The notes below the pieces were generated by a model. The model was not told the DNA's origin and made no database searches. It was given only the letters and a program-made list of their open reading frames with translations. Both the position numbers and the translations under genes were made by a program. A DNA stretch of 64,000 nucleotides from Cyanomargarita calcarea GSE-NOS-MK-12-04C (GTDB lineage Bacteria > Cyanobacteriota > Cyanobacteriia > Cyanobacteriales > Nostocaceae), in contig JAHHGZ010000033.1 of NCBI GenBank assembly GCA_019359595.1, forward strand, positions 35,389-99,388, in the 5' to 3' direction. Below, in pieces: positions 34,177 to 43,774 of this stretch (the stretch's first letter is position 1; each line of letters starts with the position of its first letter).

Positions 34177-36765
34177 CTAATCCGCGATCAGATTTTGTAA
34201 CCCCATTGCAATCTTACTGTGCTTCTCAATCTGGCCCATCACCTGCTTGGCTCGCTGAATCACCACTGCAGGCAAACCCGCCAACCTTCCCGCTTCAATC
34301 CCATAAGACTTATCCGCACCTCCCGGCTGTACCTGATGCAAAAAGATAATTTTGTCAGGTAACTCCTTTACCGTCACTTGATAATTAGCCACATTCGACA
34401 ACATACTCGCCAATTCATTCAACTCGTGGTAATGAGTTGCAAAGATTGTCCGTGACTTAATATCAGTTGCTAAATACTCAGCCACGGCCCAAGCAATCGA
34501 AAGACCGTCAAAAGTCGCCGTCCCCCGCCCAATTTCATCCAACAACACAAGCGATCGCGCGGTAGCATGATTCAGAATGTTCGCCGTCTCATTCATCTCG
34601 ACCATAAATGTCGATTGACCGGTTGCCAAATCATCCACCGCACCGACTCTGGTAAAAATGCGATCGCATATCCCCAATTTCGCATACTTCGCTGGCACAA
34701 AACTCCCAATTTGCGCCATCAGTTGAATTAACCCCACCTGTCTCAAATAACAACTTTTTCCACTGGCATTTGGGCCGGTGAGAATAATTAAATCGGGGGT
34801 GGCTGCGGATTTTTCATTCGCTTCACATCCGTTGCCAAGTTCAGTTGAATTTGGGACAAAAAACCCGGCAGGAAGGGATTGTTCCACCACCGGATGCCGT
34901 CCATCCACCACAGAAATCTCGCGTCCCATCACCATAGAAGGGCGACAGAAAGCTTGATGCACGGCTAACTCAGATAACCCACACAACACATCCGCAGCAG
35001 CCACAGCCCGAGAAAGATTGCGAATTGCCTCAGCATGTATCCCCACCTCATCCCGTAACTGGACAAAAATCTCATATTCCAACTTATTTAAATCATCCCG
35101 TGCCGTCAAAATCCTGGCTTCCCGTTCCTTCAACTCTGGCGTTATATACCGTTCCTCATTCGTCAGAGTTTGCTTGCGAATATAATTCCCCGGTACTTGG
35201 TCGGCTTTCGCCCGAGAAATGCTGATGTAATAACCAAAAGTCTTATTAAAACCAACCTTCAGCGTCGGAATTCCCGTCCTCGCCCTCTCATCAACCTCTA
35301 AATTCGCCACCCATCTTTGGTCTTCTTCTACCAAAGAACGCCTTTCATCCAACAGGGAATTAATTCCAGGACGAATCAACCCACCTTCCTTTATATATAT
35401 AGGTGGTGATTCCACAATATGGGCGCGTAACTTCTGTCCCAACTCCTCCAATACAGCCGGCACTTTTTGCAAAGCTTTCAGAAAAGGAGAATTTGCCTCC
35501 GACACCAAATAAGCTAATTCCGGCAATCGCGACAGGGAATCAGCCAAAGCGACCAAATCTCTGGCATTCGCCGTCCCAGAAGCTGACCGTCCCGTCAGCC
35601 GTTCCAAATCGTAAATTTGTCGGAGTAACTGCCGAATATCTTGACGCAGGGGAGTATTTTCTACCAACTCGGCAATCGTATCTTGCCTTGCGCCAATCCC
35701 TTTGACATCAAGTAGGGGTTGCAACAACCATCGCCGCAAAGCCCGACCGCCCATCGCCGTCGAAGTTCTATCCAGCGCCCACAGCAAGGACCCGTGGAAT
35801 GTACCATCCCGAACGGTTTGCGTAATTTCCAGGTTGCGCCGTGTTTGATGGTCTACGATTAAATAATCAGTAATTGTGTAGGTGCGGAGCGATTGCAGCG
35901 GTACTGGGCTTTCTTTTTGGGTATCTTCCAAATATTCAATCAGACCACCAGCCGCACGGACTGCTAAAGAAAGGTGTTCGCAACCCAAACCTTCAAGCGA
36001 TCGCACTTTGAATTTCTCCAATAATTTGCTTCTGGCTTCACCATTTGAGAAGGGAGTTTGCGATCGCAAGGAATAACAAAAGCTGGGTGGCAAACATTCC
36101 GGGAGATGTGGCGATTTTTCCCCCGGACGCAGCAAACTTCCTAAATCGGGCGCATTGGTAGGAAACAGCACTTCACTCGGTTGCAAACGCATCAATTCCT
36201 GACTCAGCAATTCTAAATTGGTTTCTTGAGTCGTAAGGAATTCCCCAGTAGAGATATCTGCATAAGCCAAACCCCAATGATTCCCGGCAATCACCACTGC
36301 AGCCAGATAATTATTTTTACTGGCTTTGAGCATTCCTTCTTCCAACAGCGTCCCAGGAGTTATAATCCTTGTCACTTCCCGACGCACCAACCTGCCTGCA
36401 GCTTCGGCAGCATCTTCCACTTGGTCGCAAATTACCACTGCATAACCTTTTTCAACCAACAGCGTTGCGTGACGTTCCCAAGCGTGGTGCGGTACACCAG
36501 ACATTGCCACCCGTCCCTGCTCTCCGGCTTGCTTGCTTGTTAGGACTAGTTCCAATACAGTCGCCAGAATCACAGCATCTTGGAAATAGCATTCAAAAAA
36601 ATCTCCCACCCGATACAACAATACGGAGTGGGGGTATTTATCCTTTGTCTCGACATAGTGCAAATACATTCCACTGAGTTTGCTGCGGTCTACTTGTCGA
36701 TGGTCGGAAATAAATGTATTGGGGTCGGGTTTGGTGGGTTGAGTTGCAGAGTAAGAAGCGGTCAT
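34177..36765 (-). CDS. mutS: DNA mismatch repair protein MutS
   Basis: 862 residues, full length. Recognises mismatches and, with MutL, starts repair. Domain I starts [17 protein letters not shown] and contains the mismatch-wedge segment in [12 protein letters not shown] (the usual Phe-x-Glu is here Phe-Glu-Cys-Tyr-Phe, so the FxE pattern should be aligned with care). The ATPase has Walker [10 protein letters not shown], the [16 protein letters not shown] block and THYHEL; a C-terminal helix-turn-helix region ends [16 protein letters not shown]. The HIP1 octamer is present. A damaged extra fragment lies at 31614. Transcribed toward the DUF262 operon. Confidence 0.96.
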   Translation of the reverse strand: MTASYSATQPTKPDPNTFISDHRQVDRSKLSGMYLHYVETKDKYPHSVLLYRVGDFFECYFQDAVILATVLELVLTSKQAGEQGRVAMSGVPHHAWERHATLLVEKGYAVVICDQVEDAAEAAGRLVRREVTRIITPGTLLEEGMLKASKNNYLAAVVIAGNHWGLAYADISTGEFLTTQETNLELLSQELMRLQPSEVLFPTNAPDLGSLLRPGEKSPHLPECLPPSFCYSLRSQTPFSNGEARSKLLEKFKVRSLEGLGCEHLSLAVRAAGGLIEYLEDTQKESPVPLQSLRTYTITDYLIVDHQTRRNLEITQTVRDGTFHGSLLWALDRTSTAMGGRALRRWLLQPLLDVKGIGARQDTIAELVENTPLRQDIRQLLRQIYDLERLTGRSASGTANARDLVALADSLSRLPELAYLVSEANSPFLKALQKVPAVLEELGQKLRAHIVESPPIYIKEGGLIRPGINSLLDERRSLVEEDQRWVANLEVDERARTGIPTLKVGFNKTFGYYISISRAKADQVPGNYIRKQTLTNEERYITPELKEREARILTARDDLNKLEYEIFVQLRDEVGIHAEAIRNLSRAVAAADVLCGLSELAVHQAFCRPSMVMGREISVVDGRHPVVEQSLPAGFFVPNSTELGNGCEANEKSAATPDLIILTGPNASGKSCYLRQVGLIQLMAQIGSFVPAKYAKLGICDRIFTRVGAVDDLATGQSTFMVEMNETANILNHATARSLVLLDEIGRGTATFDGLSIAWAVAEYLATDIKSRTIFATHYHELNELASMLSNVANYQVTVKELPDKIIFLHQVQPGGADKSYGIEAGRLAGLPAVVIQRAKQVMGQIEKHSKIAMGLQNLIAD

Positions 36766-37715
36766 AAATGCAACGACTTATAGGGACGGAGATTCCACAA
36801 TATTTTATGATAACTTGGTGTTCCTAAGATTCGGCGATCGCTCAAGGATTATTTATATTTCTTTGCCTGCTGTTCAAAGTTGGATGCAATTGTGTAAGGC
36901 AATTCTCAATAATCAATTCTCCTTTTTTTGAGAGAATCCACCATATTCACAAAATACCACTCTTTGTCAACCGTAATAAAAATGTTTATATTAAGCACGG
37001 TCAGTTAAATTTGATTTTTCAGAAAATTAACAACGTAGTTATAAGGGTTTCAGAGACAAAAATTGTAATTAGGTATAGCTTCGCTGCAGTCTTGCTTACC
37101 GCAGGCTGAAAGCCTTATGTTCTCGGAGACTAAAATCAAGTTTATCAGGCTTGATTTTCTGCTTTACAAAAAAAACGTTTTGTAATTTAAATTAAAACCC
37201 ACATTTTTGATTAGTAAAATTTATCAATAAAGTGAAGATATGCAACATTTTGATTATATATCGACAATATGTGCTGTTTAGTTTCTAATTATTTGCAAGT
37301 CTGTTCAAGCTAAAACACATTTAAACTGCATAATCTGAATTTCTTTAACAATGAGTGGGGGTTCCCCTACAAGAGTTGTAGCACCTGGTATTGGGCAGGA
37401 GCGAACCGCCAAAATATGAATTCGTATATGTGGAACAGTTTAATATCAGAGATGCGAATACGATTAACGTCTGTTTGCGCGTTTTTTTGCGGCTTCTTGA
37501 GGATAATCACCCAACCATTGAGATTTAGGATTTCTTTCAAACAGCGTGGCTTCAAACATTGCTAGCAGAAGATTTTTGCGCTTCAAGGTTGATTAACATT
37601 AAAGAAAGAGTTTAAAAACCGCACGATGAGCGCTGTACGTCTTCCTTTTTGGTAGGACGGACGCTCAACTTGGGTTAGTAAGCGACTTTCCGAATGATTC
37701 CTTTTCTCTGTTTTT
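36766..37715. other. long gap between mutS and the DUF433/DUF5615 pair
   Basis: About 950 bp, AT-rich, without a convincing gene. It holds a copy of a dispersed repeat (37353-37390: CAATGAGTGGGGG ... GTTGTAGCACC) and a 31-residue minus-strand frame at 37464-37559 whose tail (SQWLGDYPQEAAKKRANRR) looks protein-like but has no ribosome-binding site. The 62-residue frame at 37367-37555 is in another phase of the same bases and is less convincing. Confidence 0.45.
37353..37390. repeat. dispersed repeat GAGTGGGGG...GTTGTAGCACCT, copy 1
   Basis: Shares both ends (CAATGAGTGGGGG and GTTGTAGCACCT) with the longer copy at 55362-55413; the middle differs and is shorter. I recognise this as a Nostocales interspersed repeat. 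The G-rich and C-rich arms can pair as a hairpin. Confidence 0.6.
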
Positions 37716-38078
37716 TTAATTAATTGGTAAATGAATAATCTGGTCTTGATATTCGTTCTCCAAAGAATATTCAGCCAGCAAAATCAACTCCTCAAGATTT
37801 TCACCTTTACTTAAATTTTGGTTAAGTATAAAAATACCGGGCATATGGCGATCCTCAACGATGTGGTCAGTTAAATGGACAGGCATAGATTTACGATTGT
37901 TTGTTACCAACACAAAATTATGTTCTTCGCACCAACAAAGAATTTCTGGGTCTAAAGTTCCTTTCGCAGGTGTGTCAGGTTCTCCTACAGTCCAAACTAC
38001 TAAATAAGGTTTCTGTCGTCGCAGTTGATTGGTATACACTGGGTCAACATTCTCATCCATCAAATATTTAAGCGCCAT
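37716..38078 (-). CDS. DUF5615 PIN-like toxin-type protein
   Basis: 120 residues. The N-terminal LKYLMDENVDPVYTNQLR carries the conserved Asp-Glu-Asn of DUF5615, a PIN-like nuclease family usually paired with DUF433. A later FVLVTNNRKSMPVH matches the second acidic/Asn segment, although the usual 'TxDxDF' Asp is replaced by Asn-Asn. The start overlaps the DUF433 gene by 11 bp, so translation is coupled. Likely the toxin half of a toxin-antitoxin-like module; activity may be lowered by that substitution. Confidence 0.8.
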   Translation of the reverse strand: MALKYLMDENVDPVYTNQLRRQKPYLVVWTVGEPDTPAKGTLDPEILCWCEEHNFVLVTNNRKSMPVHLTDHIVEDRHMPGIFILNQNLSKGENLEELILLAEYSLENEYQDQIIHLPIN

Positions 38079-38406
38079 TACCCTGTTTCATCGCTTCTTT
38101 TTCTTGTTTTATTTTTCGCAAACGAAGAATACCTGGGGGTGGATTCAAAGCTTGTGCTTTGCGTTGTTGATGTCCCCATTCCAACCAGTCTGCAATATAG
38201 TTATCCACGGCTTCTTTGTTATGCAAATAATAAAGAATCGTTGCGTATACTTGTTCTAAACTTAGAGATGTGTAAGTTTGAGAGATTTCTTCTGGAGTTC
38301 GAGAACGATAAATATATTCATAAAGGATTGTTTCAATCCCTATCCGCGAACCTTTGATGCGAATATCATCAGGTGCAAGAAAGTTGAAGTAATCTTCTAA
38401 TTGCAT
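38068..38406 (-). CDS. DUF433 family protein (antitoxin-like)
   Basis: About 112 residues from the ATG at 38406, which has AAGGA ten bases upstream; the open frame extends to 38490 without family-like sequence. DDIRIKGSRIGIETILYEYI, in part, then SRTPEEISQTYTSLSLEQVYATILYYL is the DUF433 winged-helix region. Its partner DUF5615 follows with an 11-bp overlap. Probably binds DNA as a repressor of the pair and neutralises the PIN-like protein; inferred from family pairing. Confidence 0.85.
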   Translation of the reverse strand: MQLEDYFNFLAPDDIRIKGSRIGIETILYEYIYRSRTPEEISQTYTSLSLEQVYATILYYLHNKEAVDNYIADWLEWGHQQRKAQALNPPPGILRLRKIKQEKEAMKQGNGA

Positions 38407-38491
38407 GATTGAATCCTTTCTCTTTTGATTTTCCAGCAAATATTCATCTCTATATTTCCCGCTGACATTAATCGTAGTTGAATTCAGCACA

Positions 38492-38719
38492 CCCCTATCT
38501 TTTGTTGCAAGATTCAGGAGTCAAATTCAAGAAAAACGCAGTAACCATAGCGATGGATTTGGCGAAAGCTGCTTTTACTGCCAAACTGAGAAGTGATTTA
38601 GAGCAAGAGCATCGCAATTTACCCGACAAGAATTTGAGAACGAGCAAGCAGTAGCATTCATTGAGCAAGACCCTTGGGTTAGTGAGTTTATACAGTTGTA
38701 TCAACTTGAATATTATTAA
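38492..38719 (+). pseudogene. possible frameshifted remnant on the plus strand
   Basis: The plus strand here reads as protein-like sequence in two phases: an SQIQEKRSNHSDGFGESCFY stretch, a break near 38590, then RQEFENEQAVAFIEQDPWVS followed by EFIQLYQLEYY and stop. It runs into the 3' end of the AI-2E gene on the other strand (38688). No family recognised; low confidence. Confidence 0.2.
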
Positions 38720-39773
38720 CTTGCCGATTTGCAACAGATGCTTCCCGAAATCCTCCAAGACGCCATTCATCGGTTACACCTTTGATAAAACTCGCTAAAG
38801 GTATGGCAACTAGTAAACCCAAAAGTCCTCCAAGTTTTGCTCCTAATAACAAAGAAATCACTACCCAGACGGGATTGAGGCCTGTTAAGTTACCTAAAAT
38901 ACGCGGTGCAATAAAATTAGAATTTACTTGGTCAATAGCAACAGCAGTACCTAAAACTTCTACCCCTAACCAAAAGTTTTGTAACGCTACTAAAAAACTA
39001 ACTATAGTAATACCGATTCCTGTACCAAAAGGGAAAAGTGCAAAAAAACCAATCCCTAAACCAAAAAGTAAGGCTAAGGGAACTTGCAATGCTAAAAATG
39101 CTAGTGTGATGGCGAATGCTAATACAGCGCTTAATGTTGCTTGACCGATAAAATAATTTTGGAAATCTTCTCGCAATAATTGCCGCACTTGTTTGCCAAT
39201 TTTGGGTGGAAACCACTGAAAAACTCCGTCCCAGAGATTTTCTCCGTTTAATACTAGATAAATAGTTAATACCACTGCTAACAGAACGTTGAGGACAATA
39301 TTGATGGTATCGACAGCAAAACCAAGAATTCTACCAGTGAAACTTTGTAATTGGCTGGACAATCTGTCTAGAATTTGAGTAACTAAACCACTCAAATTAA
39401 TTGGTAGTTGCTGTTGTTTTAAAGCCCAATCTTGGAAAGCTTGTAATTGTTGAGTCCCAGAATCAATCCAACTCGGTAAAATATTCGCTAATTCGTTGAG
39501 TTGCTGGATAATCAGCGGCACCAGGGTGATACCTAAAGCTGCTAAAACCACCACAGCTAAAAGTAAAACTCCGAAAATAGCTAGATTGCGGTTTACTCCT
39601 TGTCGCTGAAAAAATTGGATGGGATAGTCGAGTACAAAAGCCAGCAGAATAGCGGCTGCTAAAATGCTGACCAAAGGTTGAAAATAATTCACAACATTAA
39701 TTAACAGCCAACCGTTGAGGATGACAAGAGGAAATGCCAAGCTTATACTTAACCATCGTGGTAGTTTATTCAT
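38688..39773 (-). CDS. AI-2E family transporter (PerM-type permease)
   Basis: 361 residues with about seven to eight membrane helices. The pattern of a first helix pair (ISLAFPLVILNGWLLINVV), a long amphipathic region with many Gln (QQLNELANILPSWIDSG), and the C-terminal block NSNFIAPRILGNLTGLNPVWV is typical of AI-2E-family permeases. Despite the name, most members have unknown substrates. Membrane protein. Alone on its transcript, with NUDIX gene 60 bp upstream in the same direction and a heptamer repeat between. Confidence 0.9.
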   Translation of the reverse strand: MNKLPRWLSISLAFPLVILNGWLLINVVNYFQPLVSILAAAILLAFVLDYPIQFFQRQGVNRNLAIFGVLLLAVVVLAALGITLVPLIIQQLNELANILPSWIDSGTQQLQAFQDWALKQQQLPINLSGLVTQILDRLSSQLQSFTGRILGFAVDTINIVLNVLLAVVLTIYLVLNGENLWDGVFQWFPPKIGKQVRQLLREDFQNYFIGQATLSAVLAFAITLAFLALQVPLALLFGLGIGFFALFPFGTGIGITIVSFLVALQNFWLGVEVLGTAVAIDQVNSNFIAPRILGNLTGLNPVWVVISLLLGAKLGGLLGLLVAIPLASFIKGVTDEWRLGGFREASVANRQVNNIQVDTTV

Positions 39774-39774
39774 A

Positions 39775-39846
39775 GTGTTAGTTGTTGGTTGTTATTTGTT
39801 AGTTGTTATTTGTTGGTTGTTTACTCCTAACTACTAACCACTAACT
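39775..39846. repeat. heptameric TTAGTTG/CTAACTA repeats
   Basis: About 70 bp of GTTAGTTGTTGGTTG units followed by complementary CTACTAACCACTAAC units. The end overlaps the 3' end of the NUDIX gene at 39834. Confidence 0.7.
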
Positions 39847-40268
39847 ATTTCCTCACTCATAAAATCTAACAAAATGCGCTGATGTCTAGGCCCTAATGGT
39901 CGTACTTCTTTGGCTACTGCCGAATAACACTCACCTTTATGAATATCTTCTACTGCCAATAACCCCATATCCCAACCTTCCGTGAGAACAAGTTGATTTA
40001 ACTCCACTTGTAGGGGTGCGTAAAAGACGTGACGGACAGCAATTTCATCAGGGTAGGTGCGAAAAAAGGAAAATGTTGGCGGTAGGGTATAGCCGATTTC
40101 TTCTAAAATTTCTCGCTGTACCGCTTCTTCTGGGGTTTCCCCTGCTTCCAGGTGTCCGCCAAAAAACGCCCAGTGACCTGGATAGAGAATAGTCGGTATA
40201 TTGTCCCGCAGTTGCATCAGGAACTTATCTTCCTGGTAGAGAATAGCGATCGCTACATGAACAGTCAT
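39834..40268 (-). CDS. NUDIX hydrolase
   Basis: 144 residues from the ATG at 40268 (the open frame starts with two GTG codons at 40277). The Nudix box [23 protein letters not shown] is intact (quoted only in part: G-x5-E-x7-R-E-U-x-E-E-x-G-U), so it binds metal and hydrolyses a nucleoside diphosphate linked to another group. Substrate unknown. It precedes the AI-2E permease gene on the same strand across a tandem repeat. Confidence 0.88.
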   Translation of the reverse strand: MTVHVAIAILYQEDKFLMQLRDNIPTILYPGHWAFFGGHLEAGETPEEAVQREILEEIGYTLPPTFSFFRTYPDEIAVRHVFYAPLQVELNQLVLTEGWDMGLLAVEDIHKGECYSAVAKEVRPLGPRHQRILLDFMSEEIVSG

Positions 40269-40537
40269 ATTCACCACTGTTAATAACTCTCTGATTATCT
40301 TCTATGACTGTCTCCTTGTTACCTACTGCTGCAACAATTCAGACACAATCTATACCTTGACGATTATTACTCACCACGGCGCTCTAGAACTCCACACCAC
40401 GAAGAAAGCAGGGCTGGTTCGACCTCTGCTAACATTACTGAGCTATCTAGAAAAACACAGTACCTCTATTTTTATCTTCTATCCGATGGCAGGATATTTT
40501 TAATTGCCGAAATCAACCCTACCTATTAGGCTTGATA
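40269..40537. other. gap between NUDIX and OB-fold genes
   Basis: About 270 bp with no gene that I can support. It should hold the NUDIX promoter. No hairpin or repeat noted. Confidence 0.4.
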
Positions 40538-40948
40538 TCACTGTTCTTCTAAATAAACTTCACCGAAATCCTTCCCAGCCAAAGGTATAGTTTGGTAGCG
40601 AAGTTGACCCTTAATTACAGCTTGTTCTCCCACTTCCAGACCAGTTTGATTGGTGAGAACCCAGATTTTCCCTGTTGAGTCATTGATTTGATACACCCGT
40701 TGCTTTGATAAAAGCGGTACGATTTTTTCGACCTTACCTTGGATGTAAACCGTGGTATTATTCTGTTCTGGTTTCAATCCTTGAATTGGGGTAATGTTAG
40801 CACCAAGTCTAAAAGTGCTAGCGTTAAACCCAGACTGATTTAAACTACCACAACTTAGTAGCCCCCCGAACAGAAAAACAATCACCCCTAGACGACAAAG
40901 ACAAATTACGTGTTTATACATAAAAAAGCGGTAATAAATACTATCCAT
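40538..40948 (-). CDS. OB-fold lipoprotein-like protein
   Basis: 136 residues. A hydrophobic N-terminus ends in LLSCG, a lipobox-like site, so the mature protein would be lipid-anchored outside the cytoplasm. The remainder (VYIQGKVEKIVPLLSKQRVYQI, in part, then GKIWVLTNQ and GEQAVIKGQLRY) has the five-strand pattern of an OB fold, like the tOB/BOF-type exported domains. Function unknown. I keep the ATG at 40948, which has AGGT upstream; an internal ATG at 40921 lacks one. Divergent from folD. Confidence 0.7.
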   Translation of the reverse strand: MDSIYYRFFMYKHVICLCRLGVIVFLFGGLLSCGSLNQSGFNASTFRLGANITPIQGLKPEQNNTTVYIQGKVEKIVPLLSKQRVYQINDSTGKIWVLTNQTGLEVGEQAVIKGQLRYQTIPLAGKDFGEVYLEEQ

Positions 40949-41108
40949 GACTACCTATTGAGCAAACTTGCCATGTCGCCAATTACGAATGTAGTAGTTT
41001 CCATTAATACTATGTGTTTCAGTATCACAAACATACTCTCGATTGACGCTACAAATCTGAGAAGATAGAAAATATAGTCTTGTTGCGGTCAACAGTCAAC
41101 GATGAAAA

Positions 41109-42008
41109 ATGAATTTCTCTAAAATCGGAATGGAAACCAAAACTGCAAAACTGCTCGATGGTAAAGCGTTAGCCGAAAAAATTCATCAAGAACTTATAGA
41201 TACCATTACAGAATTACAACCCCTGAAGGGACGGCCTCCTGGTTTAGCTGTGTTGATGGTAGGCGACAACCCAGCATCAGCGGCATACGTACGCAACAAG
41301 GAACGTGCCTGCGCCAAAGTCGGTATCGCCAGTGCAGGCAAGCATTTTCCCACAGAAGTCAACGGACGCGAATTAGAGGCTGTTATTCAAGCACTCAACG
41401 AAGACGAACGTGTCGATGGTATTCTAGTACAACTCCCTCTACCTAGTCATTTAGATGCTGTGAGGCTACTAAATACAATTGCACCAGAGAAAGATGCTGA
41501 CGGACTGCACCCAGTGAATATGGGACGATTAATGCGGGGTGAACTTGGTTTACGCAGCTGCACCCCGGCTGGTGTGATGCGACTTCTACAAGAATATGAT
41601 ATTCCTTTGAAGGGAAAACAGGCAGTGGTACTAGGACGTAGTATTTTGGTGGGCAAACCACAGGCGTTGATGTTACTTGAAGCTGATGCAACTGTCACCA
41701 TTGCTCACTCCAAAAGCGAAAACCTTGCCACGATTACCAAAAATGCTGATATTCTGATTGCAGCAGTAGGTCGTAACGGGCTAATAACGGCTGATATGGT
41801 GAAACAGGGCGCTGTTGTGGTAGATGTGGGAATGAATCGTGTTACCGATCAAGGTGGCAATAGTCGCTTAGTCGGTGATGTCGATTTTGAATCTGTGGCT
41901 AGTGTGGCCGAATTTATCACCCCAGTTCCTGGCGGTGTTGGTCCAATGACTGTTGCCATGTTATTGCAAAATACAGTTACCAGCTACAAACGATTCTTAA
42001 AAAGTTAG
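41109..42008 (+). CDS. folD: bifunctional methylenetetrahydrofolate dehydrogenase / cyclohydrolase
   Basis: 299 residues. Interconverts 5,10-methylene-THF, methenyl-THF and 10-formyl-THF with NADP, feeding purine and formyl-Met synthesis. Signatures: [23 protein letters not shown], in part (catalytic Lys in the Y-x3-K), [29 protein letters not shown] (NADP site) and the C-terminal [15 protein letters not shown]. The ATG at 41109 gives a short extra N-terminus; [11 protein letters not shown] at 41130 is an equally good start. Followed by the GGPP synthase gene, a neighbour order common in cyanobacteria. Confidence 0.96.
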   Translation: MNFSKIGMETKTAKLLDGKALAEKIHQELIDTITELQPLKGRPPGLAVLMVGDNPASAAYVRNKERACAKVGIASAGKHFPTEVNGRELEAVIQALNEDERVDGILVQLPLPSHLDAVRLLNTIAPEKDADGLHPVNMGRLMRGELGLRSCTPAGVMRLLQEYDIPLKGKQAVVLGRSILVGKPQALMLLEADATVTIAHSKSENLATITKNADILIAAVGRNGLITADMVKQGAVVVDVGMNRVTDQGGNSRLVGDVDFESVASVAEFITPVPGGVGPMTVAMLLQNTVTSYKRFLKS

Positions 42009-42090
42009 AAGTTAGAAGTTAGAAGTGAGGAGTTAGGAGTTTGGGGTTAGGGATGCTAATGCCCAATAACCAATAACCAATAACCAATGA
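42003..42090. repeat. heptameric repeats after folD
   Basis: GTTAGAAGTTAGAAG... units then CAATAACCAATAACCAATAACC units: short tandem repeats of seven bases filling most of the folD-ggps gap. Confidence 0.65.
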
Positions 42091-42142
42091 CTCTTTATTT
42101 TAAAATTGTTACGTAGATAACAGAAAATCAAGGACTTTCGGG

Positions 42143-43081
42143 ATGATAGCAGCAGACAACCTTCAAAAAACTACCGGGGAAACAAACGGGGAAACAAAGT
42201 TTGACCTGTTAACTTATTTGAAAGAACGGCAAAAGCTTTGTGAGGCAGCTTTGGATGAGGCTGTTCCCATGCGTTATCCTGACAAAATTTACGAAGCAAT
42301 GCGCTACTCCCTGTTAGCTGGTGGTAAGCGTCTGCGTCCTGTTCTTTGTCTTGCTACCTGTGAAATGACTGGTGGAACTATTGAATTGGCGATGCCAACT
42401 GCTTGTGCTGTGGAAATGGTTCACACAATGTCGTTGATTCACGACGACTTGCCGGCAATGGATAACGATGATTACCGCCGGGGCAAGTTGACAAATCACA
42501 AAGTTTATGGTGAAGATATTGCGATTTTAGCTGGGGATGGTTTGTTAGCTTACGCTTTTGAGTATATTGCCGTTAATACTAAGAATGTGCCGTGTGAGCA
42601 AGTATTGCAGGTAATTGCCCATCTGGGACGCGCATCGGGGGCTGCTGGGTTAGTTGGTGGTCAAGTTGTAGATTTAGAATCAGAAGGCAAGTTAGATACG
42701 AATGAAGAAACACTGACTTATATTCATAACCATAAAACTGCCGCCCTCTTAGAATCTTCTGTGGTTTGCGGTGGAATTTTGGCAGGAGCAAGTAGTGAAG
42801 ATTTACTTTTATTATCTCGCTATTCGCAAAATATCGGGCTTGCGTTTCAGATAGTTGATGATATTCTTGATGTCACTTCCACCCAAGAACAATTGGGTAA
42901 AACGGCTGGCAAAGACCTTAGAGCGCAGAAAGTGACTTATCCCAGTATTTGGGGAATTGAGGAATCAAAGAATAAGGCTCAACAGTTGATTTCTAACGCT
43001 TGTGCGGAATTAGCGCCCTTTGGGGAAAAAGCACAACCTTTAATCGCGATCGCTGAATTTATCACCAGTCGCGATCGCTAG
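42143..43081 (+). CDS. crtE: geranylgeranyl diphosphate synthase (polyprenyl synthetase)
   Basis: 312 residues. Condenses IPP with allylic diphosphates to C20 GGPP for carotenoids, chlorophyll phytyl tails and quinones. First aspartate-rich motif [15 protein letters not shown], second [10 protein letters not shown]; the [12 protein letters not shown] basic motif binds IPP. The insertion of two residues between Asp pairs (DDxxAMDxDD) is typical of bacterial type II FPP/GGPP synthases. Context folD-crtE-DUF212 favours GGPP synthase, as in other cyanobacteria, but FPP synthase cannot be excluded from sequence alone. Cytoplasmic/membrane-associated. Confidence 0.92.
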   Translation: MIAADNLQKTTGETNGETKFDLLTYLKERQKLCEAALDEAVPMRYPDKIYEAMRYSLLAGGKRLRPVLCLATCEMTGGTIELAMPTACAVEMVHTMSLIHDDLPAMDNDDYRRGKLTNHKVYGEDIAILAGDGLLAYAFEYIAVNTKNVPCEQVLQVIAHLGRASGAAGLVGGQVVDLESEGKLDTNEETLTYIHNHKTAALLESSVVCGGILAGASSEDLLLLSRYSQNIGLAFQIVDDILDVTSTQEQLGKTAGKDLRAQKVTYPSIWGIEESKNKAQQLISNACAELAPFGEKAQPLIAIAEFITSRDR

Positions 43082-43164
43082 CTCAAAGTACGCTCTTTGC
43101 GGCCCTTCATTCATGCCGCAAAATAACCGAGTCTTTAAAAGTTACTAACAACACGCAAAATACC

Positions 43165-43620
43165 ATGCAGGACATAGGCGACATCTTAGACAACCGGGTG
43201 CTGCTGGTTGCCCTGGTAGCTTGTCTGATTGCTCAAGCTCTCAAGCTAGTTACTGAATTAGTCAAAAATCGAAAACTGAATATACGTGTATTAGTTACAA
43301 CTGGAGGTATGCCCAGTGCCCATTCGACTTTAGTCACATCTTTAGCCGCTGGAGTTGGGCAGAGCCTCGGTTGGGCATCTCCAGAATTTGCCGTAGCAGT
43401 GGTTTTTGCCATCATCGTCATGTATGATGCCGCTGGAGTTCGCCAAGCTGCTGGCAAACAGGCTCGGATTTTGAATCAAATTATTGATGATTTATTTCAC
43501 GAAAAACCAGAATATACAGGCGATCGCTTGAAGGAGTTACTTGGACATACCCCCGTTCAGGTAATAGCTGGTTCCGCTTTAGGTATTACTATCTCTTGGT
43601 TAGCTAGGGCCGCATATTAA
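43165..43620 (+). CDS. divergent PAP2 family (DUF212) membrane protein
   Basis: 151 residues with three to four membrane helices. GGMPSAHSTLVTSLAAGVG is the conserved segment, with the Ser-Ala-His of phosphatidic-acid-phosphatase-like enzymes; VMYDAAGVRQAAGKQARILN and LKELLGHTPVQVIAGSALG complete the DUF212 pattern. The family may dephosphorylate lipid phosphates; in this order after GGPP synthase, an isoprenyl phosphate is a plausible guess. Membrane protein, co-directional with crtE, 83 bp gap. Confidence 0.88.
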   Translation: MQDIGDILDNRVLLVALVACLIAQALKLVTELVKNRKLNIRVLVTTGGMPSAHSTLVTSLAAGVGQSLGWASPEFAVAVVFAIIVMYDAAGVRQAAGKQARILNQIIDDLFHEKPEYTGDRLKELLGHTPVQVIAGSALGITISWLARAAY

Positions 43621-43774
43621 AATTAGTGACCGGGCTATCCCTTTCAAGGTGCTAACTCAAAAGCATCATTGATTGTTTTTGTCAATGTGTAAGTTTGATT
43701 GCACCAACTTTTGACTCAAAAAATAGCAAACGGATGATAAAAGTTATATTTATTACAACGTCTGCTTTATATCT

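Noticed and set aside
36226..36677. Two overlapping plus-strand ORFs opposite mutS
   Set aside because: Composition reflects the mutS codon pattern read backwards; His/Pro/Cys-rich shadows.
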